DNA of 64,000 bases. Source: Telluria mixta. Lineage in GTDB: Bacteria; Pseudomonadota; Gammaproteobacteria; Burkholderiales; Burkholderiaceae_D. Positions 1 through 7,439 of the stretch are shown piece by piece. The translations under genes and the position numbers were made by a program. Where the stretch lies: contig NZ_CP119520.1 in assembly GCF_029223865.1 (NCBI RefSeq), positions 3,286,001 to 3,350,000 of the forward strand, written 5' to 3'. Under the pieces are notes generated by a model. That model did not search any database and had not been told where the DNA came from. It was given only the letters and a program-made list of their open reading frames with translations. Each line of letters opens with the position of its first letter. The first letter of the stretch is position 1.

Positions 1-733
1 TGATCTCCGCTTCCAGTTCCCGTTCGCGCTTCTGGATGCGGTCCAGCATGCCGTTGAACGTGCGCGCCAGCAGGCCGATGTCCGCCGCGGGCGACACCTC
101 GGCGCGCAGCGAATAATCGCCTTGCCGCGAAATCTGCTCGCTCACCGCCGACAGCGCGCGGATCGGGGCCGTGAAGTAGCGCTGCAGGCGCGACAGCGCG
201 TAGTACGAGAGGCTGAGCAGGGCCAGCGACATCGGCAGCGCCAGTGCGAGATACAGCGCGAGCTGGCCGTACACGCTCGTCACGCTGCTGCGCACGACCA
301 CGGTGCCGAGCAGGCGGCTGCCGACCTGGATCCGGCGCGTGACGCTGACGCCGCGCACGTCCACCACCGTCTCGCGCGCACGCGGGTCGCGCGCGGCGGG
401 GGGCGACTGCGGATCGCGCACGAAGCTGACGAACGCCTTGCCTTTCGCGTCATAGGCGACGGCCGACTGCACGTCCGGCGCCACGCGCAGCGCGGACAGG
501 ATGTCGCCGGCCGCCTCGGCGTCGGCGAAGGCCATGGCGGCCGTCAGGTTCTCGCCCACCATCGTCGCCTGCGACTGCGTCTGCCGCACCAGCGCGGCCG
601 TGAAGAAGTACAGCTGGATGCCGATCAGGAACAGCGTCGACAGCAGCATCACGCCGCCGCTCGTGACGAGGTAGGTCCATTTGAGCTTGGTGCTCAGGGC
701 CTGCCGGTTGATCCATTCGATGAGTTGTTCCAT
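1..733 (-). CDS. CHASE8/HAMP membrane sensor (N-terminal part; runs off the window)
   Basis: This is the N-terminal ~244 residues of an inner-membrane signalling protein; the C-terminal output domain lies before base 1. The visible order is a short cytoplasmic start, a transmembrane segment (~residues 20-42), a periplasmic region with the CHASE8-like run GENLTAAMAFADAEAA, a second transmembrane segment (~155-175), a HAMP-like region with AEVSPAADIGLLARTFNGM, and the start of a coiled coil. This is the architecture of YfiN/TpbB-type diguanylate cyclases, but a histidine kinase output cannot be excluded. It starts 15 bases after the YfiR-like stop and is probably cotranscribed with it and the TonB receptor. 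By analogy with YfiBNR, the YfiR-like protein may repress it in the periplasm. Confidence 0.85.
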   Translation of the reverse strand, partial: MEQLIEWINRQALSTKLKWTYLVTSGGVMLLSTLFLIGIQLYFFTAALVRQTQSQATMVGENLTAAMAFADAEAAGDILSALRVAPDVQSAVAYDAKGKAFVSFVRDPQSPPAARDPRARETVVDVRGVSVTRRIQVGSRLLGTVVVRSSVTSVYGQLALYLALALPMSLALLSLSYYALSRLQRYFTAPIRALSAVSEQISRQGDYSLRAEVSPAADIGLLARTFNGMLDRIQKRERELEAEI

Positions 734-748
734 GCTGGCCGTCCGGGT

Positions 749-1279
749 CTAATAGATGGCACGCGCCAGCCGCAGCACCTTGGAGCTGAGGACGACGCCG
801 GCACCGCGTGCTGCGGCACCATTGAACTCGAAGGCGATGCGGCGGTCGTCCAGCACCAGTTCGAGCATCACGCCCTTGCGCGCGGCGCCGCGCGTATCGG
901 CGATCGTCAGCACGCCGGCCGCGCGGGCGCTGTCGGCGAGCGCCGTCATGTCGTCGGATTCCGACGCGCTGATGTACAGGATGTGGCATTGCATCAGCGC
1001 CTCCGGACCCGAGTGCGGATACACGATGGACAGGCGCGCATTCCCGAGCGGCTTGCCTTCCAGCGTGGCCAGCGCGCTGCCGAACGGATCGCGCCCCAGC
1101 ACGCACAGGCGCACGACGCCGTTCATGTTCGGCAGGGTGCTGAACTGCGCGATGTTGTAGATGAACGCCGCCTTCGCCGCGTATTCGTCGGCGGCCTGGG
1201 GTTGGGCTTGAGCCTGCGCGGCCGCCGGCAGCAGCAGGCAACAAAGGAGCAGGAGGCGCGCGAGGCCGGGCCGCATCAT
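749..1279 (-). CDS. YfiR-family periplasmic protein (DUF4154)
   Basis: A 176-residue secreted protein. It has a hydrophobic signal peptide (RLLLLCCLLLPAAAQAQ), followed by the DUF4154/YfiR pattern: an early KAAFIYNIAQF segment, LCVLGRDPFG, a central IVYPHSGPEALMQCHILYIS segment and the late VLTIADTRGAARKGVMLEL and IAFEFNGAAA segments. YfiR in Pseudomonas is a periplasmic repressor of the CHASE8 diguanylate cyclase YfiN, which matches the sensor encoded just downstream. Two consecutive ATG codons (1279 and 1276) can serve as the start. The gene begins 2 bases after the TonB-receptor stop, so the two are very likely translationally coupled. The exact signal and partner are inferred. Confidence 0.9.
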   Translation of the reverse strand: MMRPGLARLLLLCCLLLPAAAQAQAQPQAADEYAAKAAFIYNIAQFSTLPNMNGVVRLCVLGRDPFGSALATLEGKPLGNARLSIVYPHSGPEALMQCHILYISASESDDMTALADSARAAGVLTIADTRGAARKGVMLELVLDDRRIAFEFNGAAARGAGVVLSSKVLRLARAIY

Positions 1280-1281
1280 CG

Positions 1282-3303
1282 TCAGAACCGGACCGTCGCC
1301 ATGAAGCGCAGCGTGCGGCCATCCTGTCCGATGGCGTCGAGGTGGCGCGGCGGCGTGCTGTTGTCGTAGTGTTCCTCGCTGGCGGAATCGGCGTAGCGCC
1401 TGGCGAAGACATTGAGCACGCCGGCGGACAGCTCCACGTGCGGGCCCAGCGTGCCGACGAGGTTCAGGTCGACGACGCCGAATCCTCCGACCTCGCCGCC
1501 TTGCACCGTGCGGCGCCGGCTCGTGAAGCGGTACTCGGCATGCGCGCGCAAGTGGTCGCCGAGCGGCGGCAGCGCGTAGTTCAGCTTGAACAGGCGGCGC
1601 GGCGAATTGGGCAGCCATGCGCCATCGGCGTCGTTGCGCGCCGACTGCACGTTCGCACTGCCCTTCAGGGCGCTGCCGTCTTCGCGCAGCCATTCCGCGT
1701 CCAGCTCGATGCCCGTGGCGCGGGCCGCGTCGATGTTCGAGAAGACAAGCATGCCGTTGACCGGATCGGTGGCCAGCGCCAGCATGTCGCGCATGCGGTA
1801 CTGGAAGACGGAGGCCGAGGCGCGGAAGCGGTCGGTCGGAAAATATTCCGCGATCAGTTCATACGTCTTGATGCGCTCCGAGCGCAGCGCCGGATTCGCC
1901 CGGAAATCGAACGTGTAATAGCGTTCGTAGGCGTTGGCGGAGCGGAAGGCCGTGCCGTACAAGGCCTTGAGCGTCACCTGGTTCGTCGTCTTGTAGAGCA
2001 GGGCCACGCGCGGATTCGTCGTGGCGCCGCCTTCGGAATCGTAGTCGTGGCGCACGCCCGTGTTCAGGATGAGTTTATTACCGAGCCGCATCTCGTCCTG
2101 CAGGTAGACGGCGGCCTGCCGCTTCGGATGAGCGGCGTCGAGGTTGAGGTGGTACGGGGCCATGTCGTAGTTCGACATCTGCCGCTTGCTGTCGCGCGTG
2201 TATTCCGCGCCGGCGATGAGTTTGTGGCCGCGCAGTGCGCTGCTGATGGCACGCACCTCCGCGCCGCTGCTGAGGCTTTCGGCCGTATCGACGCTGTACG
2301 TCGTGCTGTCGCTTGCCGGCTCGGTGATGTTGACGGTCCGGTAGCGGTAGCGTGCCACGCTCACGCCGGCGAACAGGTCGAGCGTCTCGGAGACGGCGCG
2401 GTGCCAGGACAGGGCTGCACCCGCGTATTCGTCCAGCGACCAACTGCGCGGATCGTTGAACTGCTGGCCGTAGGACGCCGTCGGGATGCCTTTCGTGCGG
2501 CTGCCGAAATAGGTCTCGGCCACGACGCCGCCCGAGCTCAGTTTCGCGAACAGCCGGTGGTAGCGGTCGTAGTCGAGCCCCCTGGCGATGCCGTGGCTGA
2601 TCGCATCGTCGAATTCGGGAAAGTACAGGTCGCGTCCCACGCTGTCGTACGCCGACGCGCCCAGCAGCAGCTCGGTGCCGCCCGGCGTCCCGCGGCCGTA
2701 CGTGTTGCGGACTTCGCGGCCCCGGCCAGTGATCCGGCCAACGCTGACGGTCTGCCCTTTGAGTGCCGCACCGCTTTTCGTGAGCACGTTCACCACGCCG
2801 AAGAACGCACTGCTGCCGTAGATGGCGGAGCCGGGACCGGGCACGAACTCGACGCGGTCGATGAGGGCCAGGTCGATGGGGAATTCGGTGCCGATGGCGC
2901 CCTGGTCGTAGACGACGTCGTTCAGGCGCCGGCCGTCGATCAGGATCAGAAGCCGCGTATTCAGGTCGCCCGGATTGCCCAGGCCGCGGATGTTCGCGTA
3001 GTTGTAGTTGCGGTCATAGGACACCGTCATGCCCGGCACGCTCTGCAGGACCTCCGTGAGCGTGCGGTAGCCGCGCAGGCGGATGTCCTCGGCCGTGATC
3101 ACGGTGACGGACGACGGCGCCTCGCTGATCTTCTGCGGAATCTTCGACGCCGTGACGACCTCGAGGTTGAGCAATTGTTCGAGCGGCAGAGCGTTCAGAT
3201 CGGGGCCCTGCTGCGCCAGGGCCCCGGCCTGGAAGCCGGCCGCCAGGAGGCCGAGCGCGCGCGACAGGTGACGGGACAGAGACGTTTCCTTGTGTGACAA
3301 CAT
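1282..3303 (-). CDS. TonB-dependent outer-membrane receptor
   Basis: A 673-residue outer-membrane receptor with an N-terminal signal peptide. A short DLNALPLEQLLNLEVVTASK segment follows, which is characteristic of receptors paired with DUF4154 proteins. The plug domain spans ~45-160 (PSSVTVITAEDIRLRGYRTL, NIRGLG, LILIDGRRLND, RVEFVPGPGSAIYGSSAFFG, VVNVLTKSG). A beta-barrel runs to the C-terminus and ends in the terminal aromatic FMATVRF signature. Transport would be energised by TonB-ExbB-ExbD. The cargo cannot be read from the sequence. There is no SusD, siderophore-synthesis or Fur-box context nearby. Tight coupling to a YfiR-like protein and a CHASE8 sensor suggests a sensing role, perhaps without transport. 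Confidence 0.93.
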   Translation of the reverse strand: MLSHKETSLSRHLSRALGLLAAGFQAGALAQQGPDLNALPLEQLLNLEVVTASKIPQKISEAPSSVTVITAEDIRLRGYRTLTEVLQSVPGMTVSYDRNYNYANIRGLGNPGDLNTRLLILIDGRRLNDVVYDQGAIGTEFPIDLALIDRVEFVPGPGSAIYGSSAFFGVVNVLTKSGAALKGQTVSVGRITGRGREVRNTYGRGTPGGTELLLGASAYDSVGRDLYFPEFDDAISHGIARGLDYDRYHRLFAKLSSGGVVAETYFGSRTKGIPTASYGQQFNDPRSWSLDEYAGAALSWHRAVSETLDLFAGVSVARYRYRTVNITEPASDSTTYSVDTAESLSSGAEVRAISSALRGHKLIAGAEYTRDSKRQMSNYDMAPYHLNLDAAHPKRQAAVYLQDEMRLGNKLILNTGVRHDYDSEGGATTNPRVALLYKTTNQVTLKALYGTAFRSANAYERYYTFDFRANPALRSERIKTYELIAEYFPTDRFRASASVFQYRMRDMLALATDPVNGMLVFSNIDAARATGIELDAEWLREDGSALKGSANVQSARNDADGAWLPNSPRRLFKLNYALPPLGDHLRAHAEYRFTSRRRTVQGGEVGGFGVVDLNLVGTLGPHVELSAGVLNVFARRYADSASEEHYDNSTPPRHLDAIGQDGRTLRFMATVRF

Positions 3304-3450
3304 AGCAGGTCCTCGAGGAAGTGCTGGGCAGAGCGGCCGAGCGGCCCAGTGTAAGGACGTGCAGGAGCGAATCTGTTGACTAGAACCAATTGATTGGCCG
3401 GTGCAACTAATTCCGAGGGTAAAGCTAGGAAGAATCTGACAAGAGCGAGG

Positions 3451-3486
3451 AAAAGCAAAAAGCCCATGAACCGGAGTTCATGGGCT
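3451..3486 (-). terminator. Rho-independent terminator of tRNA-Lys copy 1
   Basis: A perfect 11-bp stem (AGCCCATGAAC / GTTCATGGGCT) with a CGGA loop lies immediately 3' of the tRNA. On the minus strand it is followed by TTTTGCTTTT. The downstream receptor gene reads the same way but has its own start region about 150 bases later. Confidence 0.85.
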
Positions 3487-3499
3487 TCCTGGGTAATAC

Positions 3500-3575
3500 T
3501 GGTAGGCCGTGCGGGGCTCGAACCTGCGACCAACGGATTAAAAGTCCGCTGCTCTACCAACTGAGCTAACGACCC
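3500..3575 (-). tRNA. tRNA-Lys (anticodon UUU), copy 1
   Basis: A 76-base cloverleaf with encoded CCA. The 5' acceptor strand is GGGTCGT, the D-arm is AGCTCAGTTGGTAGAGC and the anticodon loop is CTTTTAA, reading lysine codons AAA/AAG. The T-arm is GCAGG-TTCGAGC-CCCGC, so the third T-stem pair is A-C rather than a Watson-Crick pair. The acceptor stem closes with G1-U72 and has U4-G69. The copy at 12946 has a fully paired T-stem. Confidence 0.97.
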
Positions 3576-3585
3576 GACGGGCAGC

Positions 3586-3614
3586 ATTATAGCGGCTTAT
3601 CGGCACACGGCCAA
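3586..3614 (-). promoter_or_regulatory. Sigma-70-type promoter of tRNA-Lys copy 1
   Basis: On the minus strand TTGGCC (-35, 3609-3614) and a perfect TATAAT (-10, 3586-3591) are separated by 17 bases. The -10 lies about 10 bases before the mature tRNA 5' end. Confidence 0.7.
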
Positions 3615-3735
3615 GTGCTTTCGTGAAAATTGGCAACAATTACTGTTCGCCCGAAGTAACGCACAGGGATTGATTTCCGGTATGATCAGTTGATTTTCAG
3701 ATATTTATTCAAACACTCTCACACGACGCCGTGCC

Positions 3736-4701
3736 GTGATCCCGACCGACTCCGATACCGCCACCGACCTGTCCCTGCGCGCCCTGAATCTCGTCAACAG
3801 CGGGATCATCGTGCTCGACGCCCACCACAAGATCGTGCTCTGGAACGGCTGGATGGTGCCGCGTTCCGCCCGCGCCGCCGCGCGCGTGCGCGAGCGCCCG
3901 CTGTTCGAGGTGTTCCCCGAACTGCGCGGTTCGCGCGTCGAAGCGGCCGTGCTGGCGGCGCTCAGCGATGGCGCGAGCACGGCCATCCCGCAAACGGAAA
4001 GCCGGGCGCCATTTCCCCTGCGCGAGGCGGGCAGCTTCGACGGCCCGCGCATCGACCAGGCCGTGACGGTGACGCCGTTCCGCGATGGCGAGCAGCGCTA
4101 CTGCATGATCGAGATCCGCGACGTCAGCGGGGCCGTCGAACGCGAAAAGCGTCTCCTCGACCACGCCGAATCGCTGCGCGCCCGATCGTACGTCGACGGC
4201 CTGACCGGCATCGCCAACCGCCGCTACTTCGACGTCGCGCTGGACCGCGAACTGCGCCGTGCGCAACGCGTGAAGGGCGAGCTGTCGCTGCTGCTGATCG
4301 ACATCGATTCCTTCAAGGCCTACAACGACCATTTCGGCCACCAGCAGGGCGACACCTGCCTGTCCACCGTGGCCCAGGCCCTCGCGGCCAAACTGAAGCG
4401 CCCGGCCGACGTGGCGGCACGCTATGGTGGCGAGGAGTTCGCGGCGATCCTGCCGGACACGTCGCTCGAACAGGCCAGGCTGCACGCGAACGCGATCCGC
4501 GAACACGTGGCCGGACTGGCGCTGCAGCACGCCCCCGCGGCCCATTGGCCGATGGTCACGCTGAGCATCGGTGTCGCAAGCTTTGATCCTGAGCGCCTGC
4601 ATGAGGTTCCCGCCCTGATCGAGGCGGCGGACAAGGCCTTGTATGCGGCAAAGCGTGGTGGCCGCAATCGCGTCGTGGTAGACGGCGACGCATCCTCCTG
4701 A
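3736..4701 (+). CDS. PAS-GGDEF diguanylate cyclase
   Basis: A soluble, 321-residue predicted diguanylate cyclase that makes c-di-GMP from two GTP. The N-terminal ~130 residues look like a PAS sensor (NSGIIVLDAHHKIVLWNGW). A GGDEF domain occupies ~155-315, with DGLTGIANRRYFD, LLLIDIDSFKAYND and the active-site GGEEF at 231-235. An RPAD inhibitory I-site lies five residues upstream of the signature, so product feedback is expected. No membrane segment is visible. The start taken here is GTG at 3736 because homology begins at once and no better ATG precedes it; the ribosome-binding site is weak. The signal sensed is unknown. Confidence 0.9.
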   Translation: MIPTDSDTATDLSLRALNLVNSGIIVLDAHHKIVLWNGWMVPRSARAAARVRERPLFEVFPELRGSRVEAAVLAALSDGASTAIPQTESRAPFPLREAGSFDGPRIDQAVTVTPFRDGEQRYCMIEIRDVSGAVEREKRLLDHAESLRARSYVDGLTGIANRRYFDVALDRELRRAQRVKGELSLLLIDIDSFKAYNDHFGHQQGDTCLSTVAQALAAKLKRPADVAARYGGEEFAAILPDTSLEQARLHANAIREHVAGLALQHAPAAHWPMVTLSIGVASFDPERLHEVPALIEAADKALYAAKRGGRNRVVVDGDASS

Positions 4702-4942
4702 CGGTCATTCAGCACGTCGCAATGACGTGCATATCCGCCACCGTGCCGCGCATAGCGATACGGGAAGCGGCCCTTCGCCGACCGCGGCGAGTCATTTCGC
4801 ATCGATCTGATTCGGTGTAAATACAGACTGTTTCGTGATGCGGCCCTTGCCGCCCTTGTGGCCGGCAACCGGCGCCCTAGACTGAATTGCCGCCGCCGGC
4901 CAGACCCGTACCGCGGTACCGTCCATCACTGAAGGAGACATC

Positions 4943-5380
4943 ATGCGTCCGCTTCCCTTGGCACTTTCCGCATCCCTGCTGTTGTTCGCGCCCGGTGCCG
5001 GCGCGCAGTCGGGGAATTATCCGATCAATGACGACGCGCCGATCTCGCGCGTCGAGGTGACCGCGCAGCCGCGCACGGCATTCCGCATCTGGGACTACCA
5101 GGCCGAGGAAGTCAGCGGCGCGTACGAGCTGTCGAACGGCTGGCGGCTGAAGGTGCAGCCGGCACGCGACGGGATCGTCGCCCAGATCGACAAACAGCGC
5201 CGGATGCACCTCATCGCGCAATCGCCCGACCGCTTCGTGTCGCGCGACGGCAATGTGATCATGGAGTTCAACAAGGGCGACAACCGCGACGACATGATGA
5301 TGAGCTATGTGCCGAGCAACGTTGCCGATCCGAGCCTGGCGCAGATGATCGTCGTGACGGCGAAGATGGCGCAGCGCTGA
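4943..5380 (+). CDS. Secreted protein of unknown function
   Basis: A 145-residue protein with a clear signal peptide (LPLALSASLLLFAPGAGAQS) preceded by a good ribosome-binding site (GAAGGAGACATC before the ATG). The mature part is small, soluble and non-repetitive, with the segments RVEVTAQPRTAFRIWDYQ and YELSNGWRLKVQPARDGIVA and a methionine-rich DDMMMSYVPS near the end. I do not recognise a family. It stands alone between a diguanylate cyclase gene and a convergent MarR gene, with no obvious operon partner. A periplasmic or extracellular location is inferred from the signal peptide only. Confidence 0.8.
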   Translation: MRPLPLALSASLLLFAPGAGAQSGNYPINDDAPISRVEVTAQPRTAFRIWDYQAEEVSGAYELSNGWRLKVQPARDGIVAQIDKQRRMHLIAQSPDRFVSRDGNVIMEFNKGDNRDDMMMSYVPSNVADPSLAQMIVVTAKMAQR

Positions 5381-5392
5381 AGCACCGGCCGC

Positions 5393-5890
5393 TCAGCCCG
5401 CGTCGCCGGGCGGGGCCGGCGGCTGGTCGATCGCGTCGGCCAGCCTGCGCATCAGCCGCACCAGGTTGTCGAAATCCTCCTTGTCCCATGACGCGAAGAC
5501 GTCACGGGCCATCTTGTCGCGCGCCGCGTCGAGCGCGTCCGTCATGGCCTTTCCCTTCGGGGTGATCGAGGCCAGCCGGACCCGCGCATCCTCATCGGAC
5601 GCGCGCCTTTCCACGAGTCCCAGGCTGTCTAGCTTGGCCACCTGGCGGCTGACGGTGGTGTAGTCGCGTCCCGACCGTTCGGCCAGCTCGACGACGCCGA
5701 TCGGTCCCAGCCGTTCGATCCCGACCAGCAGCGGAAACAGCGCCCGGTCCAGCCTGACGCCGGCCTGGCGGATGAGTTCCTCATCGCGCTGCGGCCGGTT
5801 CATCGCGCTGACGATGCTGATCAGCGACGTGTGCAATTCACGCAGGCGTGCCGATATATGTGTATCTTGCACATTATTTTTCGTTGCCAT
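5393..5890 (-). CDS. MarR-family transcriptional regulator
   Basis: A 165-residue winged-helix regulator, typical MarR length. The core is GPIGVVELAERSGRDYTTVSRQVAKLDSLGLVERR (recognition helix region) followed by the wing DARVRLASITPKGKAM. The start at 5890 is favoured by a GAGAGGAG ribosome-binding site and by the divergent promoter layout. It is divergent from the FAD monooxygenase gene, with a perfect 9-3-9 dyad in the 52-base gap and an imperfect second copy inside its own first codons. The likely role is autorepression and repression of the monooxygenase, relieved by an aromatic ligand. The ligand is unknown. Confidence 0.93.
   Translation of the reverse strand: MATKNNVQDTHISARLRELHTSLISIVSAMNRPQRDEELIRQAGVRLDRALFPLLVGIERLGPIGVVELAERSGRDYTTVSRQVAKLDSLGLVERRASDEDARVRLASITPKGKAMTDALDAARDKMARDVFASWDKEDFDNLVRLMRRLADAIDQPPAPPGDAG
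5856..5876. promoter_or_regulatory. Second, imperfect MarR-type operator inside the marR 5' end
   Basis: ATATGTGTA, 3 bases, then TGCACATTA. The left arm matches the main operator arm at 8 of 9 bases and the right at 7 of 9. Its centre is 49 bases from that of the main site, inside codons for the first ~12 residues of MarR. Confidence 0.55.
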
Positions 5891-5904
5891 ATACTCCTCT
5901 CCAG

Positions 5905-5925
5905 TTATGTGTATTTTACACATAA
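5905..5925. promoter_or_regulatory. Main MarR-type operator between marR and the monooxygenase
   Basis: A perfect 9-3-9 inverted repeat (TTATGTGTA, TTT, TACACATAA) sits in the 52-base divergent intergenic region. MarR dimers typically bind dyads of this size overlapping promoters. It lies 17 bases before the monooxygenase ATG and 14 bases before the marR ATG. Confidence 0.75.
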
Positions 5926-5942
5926 GACACTGGGAGAGCGAC

Positions 5943-7439
5943 ATGGACTTCGATACCGATGTACTGATTTGCGGCGCGGGTGCCGCCGGCCTGACCCTGG
6001 CCCTTGATCTGGCGCGGCGGAACGTCCCGTTCCGCCTGGTCGAGCGGCAGGACGTGCCATTCCACGGCTCGCGCGGCAAAGGCATCCAGCCCCGTACGCT
6101 GGAAGTCTTCGAGGACCTCGGCATCGTCGACCGGGCGGTGGCGCTGGGCGGGCCGTATCCGCCCCAGCGCATCCACGCCGCGGACGGCAGCCATGCCGAT
6201 GCCCCGATTGCCGCGGACCAGGCGGCGACGCCGGCGGAGCCCTACGCCACGCCGCTGATGCTGCCGCAATCCATGACCGAGCAGGTGATGCGCGAGCGCC
6301 TGCTGGAGCTGGGACAACGGGTCGAATCCGGCCTCGCGCTCACGGACCTGGCGCAGGACGCGGATGGCGTCACGGTCACGCTCGCGGGCCGCGGCGGCGA
6401 GTCGCGCCTGCGTGCGCGCTACGTCGTCGGCACGGACGGCGGACGCAGCACGGTACGCCATCTGCTCGGCGTCGGCTTCCCCGGCAAGACGCTGGGCGTG
6501 CGGGCGCTGGTGGCGGACGTCGCCTTGACGGGTCTCGAGCGCGATGCCTGGCATCGCTTCAACGGCGACGACATGGCGCGCCGGATGGAGGTGTGTCCGC
6601 TCGGGGGAACGGACCTGTTCCAGATCCAGGCGCCGATTCCGCCCGAAGGCGACGTCGACCTGTCGGCGCCAGCCCTGGATGCGATGCTCAAGGACCGGAC
6701 CGGCCGCCGCGACGTGCACGTGGGCAGCGTGTCCTGGGCCTCGGCGTACACGATGAATGCGCGCCTGGCCGACCGTTATCGCGTGGGGCGTGTCTTCCTG
6801 GCTGGCGACGCCGCGCACACGCATCCACCCACGGGCGGGCAGGGATTGAATACCAGCGTGCAGGATGCGTACAACCTGGGCTGGAAACTGGCGGCCGTGC
6901 TCGCGGGCGCGCCGGACGATCTGCTGGACACTTACGAGGCGGAGCGCCGCCCCGTCGCGGCCGCGATGCTGCAGTTGTCCACGGCGCTGCTGGACGCCGC
7001 GCGCCGGGGCGGAGAGATGCGCCGCGGGCGCGAGGTACGGCAGCTCGACCTGGCGTATCCCGATTCGCCGCTGTCGTTCGCGCAGCCGGCGCGGGCGCAC
7101 GGCATACAGCCCGGCGACCGGGCGCCGGACGCCGTCGTGCTGGGCGCGGCGGGGCAGCCGGCGCGGCTCTTCGCATTGTTCGCGGGGCCGCACTGGACCT
7201 TGCTGGGCCGCGACGTCGCGCCCGGCGTCGCGGACGCGTTGCGGCGTCCGGGCCTGCGCCTGCACCTGTTCGGCGCGCGCGGCGATGTGATCGACACGCA
7301 TGGTCACGCCCAGGCGGCCTATGGGTTGCAGCCCGGCGAGCTCGTGCTGGTGCGTCCGGACGGCTACGTCGGCGCCATCGCCGCATCCGCCGACGTCGAT
7401 GCGCTGGCTGCCTACATGCGGCGTGCCGGGCTGGCCTGA
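5943..7439 (+). CDS. FAD-dependent aromatic-type monooxygenase
   Basis: A 498-residue flavoprotein of the PheA/TfdB/PHBH-like group A monooxygenases, which hydroxylate aromatic or polyketide substrates using NAD(P)H and O2. Visible signatures are the dinucleotide-binding GAGAAG near residue 10, the DG motif (VVGTDGGRSTVRHLL) and the GD motif (VFLAGDAAHTHPPTGGQG). The C-terminal ~110 residues (GDRAPDAVVLG onwards) resemble the thioredoxin-like tail of phenol hydroxylases. The ATG at 5943 follows a GGGAGAG ribosome-binding site and the operator. The divergent MarR regulator suggests induction by a phenolic or other toxic compound. The substrate is not inferable. Its 3' end overlaps the convergent Lnt-like gene by 28 bases. 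Confidence 0.93.
   Translation: MDFDTDVLICGAGAAGLTLALDLARRNVPFRLVERQDVPFHGSRGKGIQPRTLEVFEDLGIVDRAVALGGPYPPQRIHAADGSHADAPIAADQAATPAEPYATPLMLPQSMTEQVMRERLLELGQRVESGLALTDLAQDADGVTVTLAGRGGESRLRARYVVGTDGGRSTVRHLLGVGFPGKTLGVRALVADVALTGLERDAWHRFNGDDMARRMEVCPLGGTDLFQIQAPIPPEGDVDLSAPALDAMLKDRTGRRDVHVGSVSWASAYTMNARLADRYRVGRVFLAGDAAHTHPPTGGQGLNTSVQDAYNLGWKLAAVLAGAPDDLLDTYEAERRPVAAAMLQLSTALLDAARRGGEMRRGREVRQLDLAYPDSPLSFAQPARAHGIQPGDRAPDAVVLGAAGQPARLFALFAGPHWTLLGRDVAPGVADALRRPGLRLHLFGARGDVIDTHGHAQAAYGLQPGELVLVRPDGYVGAIAASADVDALAAYMRRAGLA

Noticed and set aside
122..1369. Long open frames antisense to nearly every gene, e.g. 122-1369 plus
   Set aside because: They are by-products of high GC content: Arg/Ala/His/Gln-rich, without ribosome-binding sites or domain features, and they mirror real genes on the other strand.
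4702..4942. Possible RNA gene or terminator at the GCACGTC...GACGTGC dyad (4712-4730)
   Set aside because: A 7-bp stem without T-tract; no further structure supports an RNA gene.
5772..5942. In-frame upstream extension of the monooxygenase to 5772
   Set aside because: It would cross the operator and the start of marR. The ATG at 5943 has a better ribosome-binding site and the flavin motif begins right after it.
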